A stretch of DNA of 36,822 bases from JAICMB01 sp035295125. GTDB taxonomy: Bacteria; Acidobacteriota; Terriglobia; Bryobacterales; Bryobacteraceae. The notes under the pieces were generated by a model. It saw nothing but the letters and a program-made list of their open reading frames with translations. It had not been told where the DNA came from and did no database searches. Within the stretch, counting starts at the first letter, position 1. Every line of letters starts with the position of its first letter. Made by a program: the position numbers and the translations under genes. Of the stretch, positions 32,542 to 36,822 are shown in pieces. The stretch spans positions 1 to 36,822 of the forward strand of contig DATGJP010000110.1 of the NCBI GenBank assembly GCA_035295125.1. Direction: 5' to 3'.

Positions 32542-35226
32542 ATGGACAACTTGAACAGCTTTGGCGCCGCGTCGACGCTGCGTGTACGCGATAGAGAGTA
32601 TCGCATCTACTCACTCGAGGCGCTCGAAAAATCCCACATCGCGCCCGTGTCGAGAATCCCATACTCCATCAAAATCCTCCTCGAAAACCTTCTGCGCTTC
32701 GAAGACGGCCGGACCGTCAAGCACACCGATATCGAATACGTCGCCAAGTGGAGTGCCGGCGAGGAGGCTAAGGAAATCAATTTTCGTCCGGCGCGCATCC
32801 TGCTGCAGGACTTCACCGGTGTTCCCTGCGTCGTCGATCTGGCCGCCATGCGCGATGCCCTCAACGCCATGAACGTCGACCCCAAGCTCGCCAACCCACT
32901 CATCCCCGCTGATCTCGTCATCGACCACTCGGTTCAGGTTGACCAGTTCGGTTCGCATGAAGCCTTTGGCATCAACGCGCTGCTCGAGTTTCAACGGAAC
33001 CAGGAGCGCTACGCCTTTCTCCGCTGGGGCCAGAACGCATTCCGGGATTTCCGCGTCGTGCCCCCGGACACCGGCATTGTGCACCAGGTCAATCTCGAAT
33101 ACCTGGCATCCGTCGTGTTTCGCGACCACAGGGCAACTCCGACGCTGGCCTATCCGGACACCGTCATGGGCACTGACTCGCACACCACCATGGTCAACGG
33201 CCTCGGTGTGGTGGGCTGGGGCGTCGGTGGCATCGAGGCAGAAGCCTGTATGCTCGGCCAGCCCATCTCCATGCTGCTGCCCCAGGTGGTCGGTTTTAAA
33301 CTTAAAGGCGCTCTCCCGGCTGGCGCGACCGCCACGGACCTTGTGCTCATGGTCACGCAGATGCTCCGCAAGAAAGGTGTCGTCGGCAAGTTTGTCGAGT
33401 TCTACGGTCCCGGCGTCGCCGCCCTCAGCCTGGCCGACCGCGCCACCATCGCCAATATGGCCCCCGAGTACGGAGCCACCATCGGCTTCTTCCCCATCGA
33501 CGAAAAGACCCTTGAATATCTCCATCTCTCAAACCGCCCCCCTGAACTCATTGCCCTGGTCGAAGCCTACGCCAAAGAGCAAGGACTGTTCCTGACAGAA
33601 AAATCGCCCGAGCCCTCTTACAACGACACCCTCGAACTCGAGCTCGGGAAAGTGGTCCCGTCACTCGCCGGTCCCAAACGCCCGCAAGACCGTATCGAGC
33701 TGTCCGACGTTAAGAAGAACTTCCTGTCTACCCTAGGTGAAGATCCACGAAGCGTCGTTGTCACGTTCAACGGCCACGCCGAGGCAATTCAGGACGGATC
33801 GGTGGTCATCGCGGCGATCACAAGCTGCACCAACACGTCGAATCCTTCCGTGATGGTGGCCGCCGGTCTCCTGGCCAAAAAGGCGGCCGAAAAAGGTCTG
33901 AAGCCGAAGCCCTGGGTGAAGACCAGCCTCGCGCCGGGTTCCAAAGTGGTTTTCGACTATCTCACCGACGCGGGCTTGATGATCTACCTGGAACAACTGA
34001 ATTTCCATCTCGTCGGCTATGGCTGCACCACCTGCATCGGCAACAGCGGGCCGCTCCCCGAAAACGTCGCCCAGGCTGTCGGCAAGGAGAAGCTCGTTGT
34101 CGCGGCCGTCCTGAGCGGTAACCGCAACTTCGAAGGACGCATCAACCCGCTCGTTCGCGCCAACTATCTCGCTTCCCCGCCCCTCGTCGTTGCCTACGCT
34201 CTCGCCGGCCGCGTCGACATCGACATCCAAAAGGACGCACTGGGCGTCGATTCCAACGGGAAAAAGGTTTTCCTCAAAGACATCTGGCCCACGCCTGAAG
34301 AGGTCGACGAGGTTGTCCGCCGTTCGGTACGAACGGACATGTTCCAGAAAGAATACTCCGAGGTCTTCCAAGGCGACCAGACCTGGAATTCCATCCGCGT
34401 CCCGCACGGCGACCTCTTCGACTGGTCCGACAACTCCACCTACATCAAGAAAGCGCCTTACTTCGAGAACATGGTGGACCCGGCGACCTCCGTCCAGAAT
34501 CTCCATGGCCTCCGCGTGCTGGCGTCGCTCGGCGACTCCGTCACCACCGACCACATCTCGCCCGCCGGAAATATCCCCACCGACAGCCCTGCTGGCAAGT
34601 ATCTGATCGCGCAGGGTGTGAAGTCGGTGGATTTCAACTCCTACGGCTCGCGTCGAGGCAACCACGAGGTTATGGTGCGCGGAACCTTCGCCAATATTCG
34701 GCTCCGCAACCTGCTGGCGCTAGGAACCGAAGGAGGCTGGACCACGCACATCCCCAGCGGCGAAAAGATGTTCATCTACGATGCCGCCATGCGCTACCAG
34801 CAGGAAGGAACTCCGCTCCTCGTCATTGCCGGCAAAGAGTACGGCTCCGGGTCCTCGCGCGACTGGGCCGCCAAGGGGACGCTTCTTCTCGGTGTCAAGG
34901 CGGTCATCGCCGAAAGCTACGAGCGCATCCACCGTTCGAACCTTGTCGGAATGGGAGTGCTGCCTATCCAGTTCCTGCACAATCAGAATCGCGAGAGTCT
35001 CGGCCTCAACGGAACTGAAGAGTACTTCATCGATAACGTCCAGGACGCGATTGCCCACGGCAAACACGCCCATATCCGTGCGGTCGCCGCCGACGGCACG
35101 GAAAAATCCTTCGACGCGGTGATCCGTATCGACACGCCGCAAGAAGCGGAGTATTATCGCAACGGGGGGATTCTGCCGTATGTTCTCCGGCAGATTGCCA
35201 CACCCGTGAAAACCGCGACAACGTAA
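32542..35226 (+). CDS. acnA: aconitate hydratase A
   Basis: An 894-residue monomeric aconitase of the usual AcnA/IRP length. It isomerises citrate to isocitrate through cis-aconitate in the TCA cycle. The [4Fe-4S] ligands are Cys429 (TSCTNTSNP) and Cys495/Cys498 (GYGCTTCIGNSG). Also present: GTDSHTTMVNGLGVVGWGVGGIEAE, GSKVVFDYLT and the swivelling domain EYGSGSSRDWAAKGT with HRSNLVGMGVLPIQF. Intact motifs throughout indicate a functional enzyme. The ATG at 32542 has only a weak ribosome-binding site. Whether it supports the CoA operon (through cis-aconitate or MmgE/PrpD chemistry) is speculative; a housekeeping role is sufficient. Confidence 0.97.
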   Translation: MDNLNSFGAASTLRVRDREYRIYSLEALEKSHIAPVSRIPYSIKILLENLLRFEDGRTVKHTDIEYVAKWSAGEEAKEINFRPARILLQDFTGVPCVVDLAAMRDALNAMNVDPKLANPLIPADLVIDHSVQVDQFGSHEAFGINALLEFQRNQERYAFLRWGQNAFRDFRVVPPDTGIVHQVNLEYLASVVFRDHRATPTLAYPDTVMGTDSHTTMVNGLGVVGWGVGGIEAEACMLGQPISMLLPQVVGFKLKGALPAGATATDLVLMVTQMLRKKGVVGKFVEFYGPGVAALSLADRATIANMAPEYGATIGFFPIDEKTLEYLHLSNRPPELIALVEAYAKEQGLFLTEKSPEPSYNDTLELELGKVVPSLAGPKRPQDRIELSDVKKNFLSTLGEDPRSVVVTFNGHAEAIQDGSVVIAAITSCTNTSNPSVMVAAGLLAKKAAEKGLKPKPWVKTSLAPGSKVVFDYLTDAGLMIYLEQLNFHLVGYGCTTCIGNSGPLPENVAQAVGKEKLVVAAVLSGNRNFEGRINPLVRANYLASPPLVVAYALAGRVDIDIQKDALGVDSNGKKVFLKDIWPTPEEVDEVVRRSVRTDMFQKEYSEVFQGDQTWNSIRVPHGDLFDWSDNSTYIKKAPYFENMVDPATSVQNLHGLRVLASLGDSVTTDHISPAGNIPTDSPAGKYLIAQGVKSVDFNSYGSRRGNHEVMVRGTFANIRLRNLLALGTEGGWTTHIPSGEKMFIYDAAMRYQQEGTPLLVIAGKEYGSGSSRDWAAKGTLLLGVKAVIAESYERIHRSNLVGMGVLPIQFLHNQNRESLGLNGTEEYFIDNVQDAIAHGKHAHIRAVAADGTEKSFDAVIRIDTPQEAEYYRNGGILPYVLRQIATPVKTATT

Positions 35227-35286
35227 TCATGACGAAAGGAACTGGCGTGCATCCCGTGGGTAGAGCCCCCAAGCGTCTGAGGACCG

Positions 35287-35931
35287 TTGAGTTCCCGTAG
35301 CGGCGAACCTCGCTGGCCAGCGGCTCTCGCTGTTCTGGCCTGCGGCGGCCTGGAATACGCGCTGCCGTCGACTTTATCACCGGGCCCAGACTGGCTCGTG
35401 CTGGTGCTAGTCACCTCCCTGTTGATACCGACTCTGATTCTGCATCGTGTCGGCAGGCACGATGTGGACCGGATTCTCTCTTATGTCATCTTGAGCATTG
35501 TCACGACCGCGCTGATCGCCTCCCTGGTCCTGCTCATCTCGGGCCTGCCATCACACCGCGAGCCAGCCAAGGAATTGCTCATTGCTGCGTCGGTTCTGTG
35601 GGTGAGCAACGTTCTTGTGTTCGCCTCCTGGTACTGGCGTCTCGATGCCGGAGGCCCCCACAAGCGCGACCTCCGCGAATCGCACACCGACGGGGCATTC
35701 CTCTTCCCCCAGATGACGCTCCCCAAGGACCTCCGCGATGAAATGGGCGAAGGAGACTGGTCGCCCGGCTTCGTCGACTACCTGTTCCTGGCCTTCAACA
35801 CCAGCACTGCCTTCTCACCGACTGATGTCCCAGTCCTGTCGCGATGGGGTAAGCTGATGATGATTGTTCAGTCCAGCATCTCGCTGAGCACGCTGGCACT
35901 GCTGGCGGCCCGCGCCGTGAATATTCTGTAA
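35287..35931 (+). CDS. integral membrane protein, DUF1345-like
   Basis: A 214-residue protein with about five hydrophobic segments: near 10-25, 35-52, 66-90, 98-116 and 185-214. The C-terminal region SPGFVDYLFLAFNTSTAFSPTDVPVLSRWGKLMMIVQSSISLSTLALLAARAVNIL resembles the last part of DUF1345-type membrane proteins (DFxYFAF...F..SD). The start is TTG at 35287 with GAGGA five nt upstream. A middle loop (DAGGPHKRDLRESHTDGAFLFPQM) is predicted cytoplasmic and charged. The function is unknown; an ion- or small-solute-conducting role is only a possibility. Its stop overlaps the next gene as TAATG. Confidence 0.7.
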   Translation: MSSRSGEPRWPAALAVLACGGLEYALPSTLSPGPDWLVLVLVTSLLIPTLILHRVGRHDVDRILSYVILSIVTTALIASLVLLISGLPSHREPAKELLIAASVLWVSNVLVFASWYWRLDAGGPHKRDLRESHTDGAFLFPQMTLPKDLRDEMGEGDWSPGFVDYLFLAFNTSTAFSPTDVPVLSRWGKLMMIVQSSISLSTLALLAARAVNIL

Positions 35932-36296
35932 TGACATTCAATACCGTCCGGAAACTCGGTCTCGGTCTACCCGATGTTGAGGAAGGCACCGCCCATGGCT
36001 CGCCTGCACTCAAGGTGCGTGGAAAACTGCTGGCGTGTCTGGCCGTGAACAAATCGGCGGAGCCGGGGACGCTCGCGGTGCGAATCGATTTGGAGCAGCG
36101 CGACGGGCTACTCGCTGAGGCGCCAGATACTTACTATCTGACCGATCACTATCGGAATTACCCGATCGTACTTGTCCGCCTGTCGAGAATTGAGATCGGG
36201 CAACTGAAAGACCTGCTCAGTGCGTCATGGCGTTTCGTGACCGCCACGAAAGCCAAACCTCGTCGCACCTCCCGTAGAGGCAGCACTCAGCCCTAA
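35931..36296 (+). CDS. MmcQ/YjbR family protein
   Basis: A 121-residue protein. GLPDVEEGTAHGSPALKVRGKLLACL and YPIVLVRLSRIEIGQLKDLLSASWRFVTATK match the MmcQ/YjbR family, a small cytoplasmic alpha/beta fold with a proposed DNA-binding-like surface but no settled activity. The ATG at 35931 overlaps the stop of the membrane protein, so the two genes are translationally coupled. The C-terminal tail (KPRRTSRRGST) is basic and probably flexible. Dispersed repeat copy B follows about 10 bp after the stop. Confidence 0.8.
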   Translation: MTFNTVRKLGLGLPDVEEGTAHGSPALKVRGKLLACLAVNKSAEPGTLAVRIDLEQRDGLLAEAPDTYYLTDHYRNYPIVLVRLSRIEIGQLKDLLSASWRFVTATKAKPRRTSRRGSTQP

Positions 36297-36306
36297 AAAC
36301 CCTAAC

Positions 36307-36416
36307 TGGCAGAGGTCTTTGAGAGCGGCATGCGCAGGCGAGACCGCCAGCGCCACCTTTGTGCTTAACAGTTAGCGAGCCAAGGTGGGGCAGGATTCAG
36401 CCGGACCGACTTCAAC
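36307..36416 (+). repeat. dispersed ~110-bp repeat, copy B
   Basis: This is the second copy of the repeat at 20302-20412, in the same orientation. The most conserved section runs from TGGCAGAGG through GAGAGCGGCAT to GTTAGCGAGCC and GGTGGGGCAGG. It sits 10 bp after the MmcQ/YjbR stop. It carries no ORF and no obvious terminal repeats, so it fits a short intergenic repeat rather than an insertion sequence. Its upstream edge falls in the same CTGGCAG/GTGGCAG context as copy A. Confidence 0.8.
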
Positions 36417-36740
36417 CACCGTCTGCTTGTCCCCCAACAGGCTCTAACCACGCCACGCCTCCGTTTTAATTTCGCCTTAATGAAAACCTGCTAGCAAAAT
36501 TCCAGGATGCGAGTTATTCTGTATGAGCCTCGTCTGTGAGGACGGAGTCACACTATGTTAGCGCTCATTGTCAGTAATTCAATTACGGGAACGAAGCCAG
36601 CGCGGCACAGTTGTCTCTTGTCCATGTCCTGCATCTAGTTTTTTCCCGATCAACCTTAACAATTGACGACGTCCGCGTCGAACTAGTGAACTGTCCCACT
36701 GATTAAGATACCATTCGGAGTCAGAGTTCGTCTGAGTTAT
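36417..36740. other. non-coding stretch with one possible 27-codon ORF
   Basis: No gene of normal size lies here. A short reading frame (36555-36638, ATG to TAG, 27 codons) is preceded by GGAG with a 7-nt spacer and followed directly by TTTTTT. A palindrome CGACG-TCCG-CGTCG occurs near 36667-36680. The sequence TAGTGAACTGTCCCACT (from 36684) could be the left end of the insertion element that begins at the window edge. All of these are weak calls. Confidence 0.3.
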
Positions 36741-36822
36741 GTGGCACGATATCGGGAGTTGATTTCACTGACGGCAGAGCAGCGGGAGGAGTTGACTGGG
36801 TGGTCGCATTCGCGAACGTTAC
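36741..36822 (+). CDS. transposase N-terminus, IS630-type (truncated by window end)
   Basis: From GTG at 36741 the frame reads VARYRELISLTAEQREELTG then WSHSRTL and leaves the window. This pattern of a short helix-turn-helix start with L-T-x-E-x-R-x-x-L matches the N-terminus of IS630-family transposases. Only 27 residues are visible, so the family assignment is tentative and intactness cannot be judged. A possible left terminal sequence with a TA dinucleotide lies at 36684-36700. If correct, an insertion sequence flanks the right side of this window. Confidence 0.5.
   Translation, partial: MARYRELISLTAEQREELTGWSHSRTL

Noticed and set aside
32607..35142. Long minus-strand frames opposite aconitase
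   Set aside because: Aconitase is complete with all cluster ligands; the opposite frames show no family signature.

Overview
This is a 36.8 kb stretch of a high-GC, gene-dense bacterial chromosome. The gene content suggests an Acidobacteriota soil bacterium close to Bryobacterales/Solibacter: very large secreted Ig/kelch/NHL proteins, stand-alone tail-collar proteins next to GNAT and DUF6916-type genes, and tandem methyltransferases with a regulatory domain. This placement is inference from gene content, because the window has no rRNA or ribosomal protein gene.

Layout. Positions 79-2334 (minus) hold a MerR-like HTH/TPR fusion protein behind an APC-family permease. A tRNA-Leu(UAG) follows at 2394-2480, preceded by a perfect 12-bp inverted repeat. 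Two tandem minus-strand genes fill 2484-15834: a 1109-residue secreted protein and a 3313-residue relative. The larger one carries FG-GAP-like repeats, a CSLREA motif, a beta-helix, two families of Ig repeats, a 7-bladed kelch propeller and a C-terminal 6-bladed NHL propeller. A YkgJ-type CxxCxxCC protein (16029-16604) faces them.

Positions 16577-20326 form a compact island: three tandem tail-collar proteins, two DUF6916-like proteins (one apparently exported, one cytoplasmic) and two GNAT acetyltransferases, with no other phage gene. A small hypothetical protein, two tandem SAM methyltransferases and a degenerate receiver-domain protein follow (20444-24246). Next comes a frameshifted kinase-like pseudogene whose catalytic Asp is lost, then a DUF1835 protein.

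Positions 25964-30566 (minus) are a five-gene, translationally coupled operon: CaiB/BaiF CoA-transferase, MaoC hydratase, acyl-CoA dehydrogenase, second MaoC protein and MmgE/PrpD protein. It looks like a pathway that activates an organic acid to its CoA ester, then oxidises and hydrates it. The substrate is unknown. The rest is a zinc-ribbon protein, a ProC-like reductase, a short helical protein, aconitase AcnA, a membrane protein, an MmcQ/YjbR protein, a second copy of a ~110-bp dispersed repeat (the first is at 20302), and the 5' end of an apparent IS630-type transposase at the window edge.

Best candidates for undescribed biology are the collar/DUF6916/GNAT island, the kelch propeller nested inside an Ig domain in both giant proteins, and the paired MaoC subunits of which only one keeps the active-site His.
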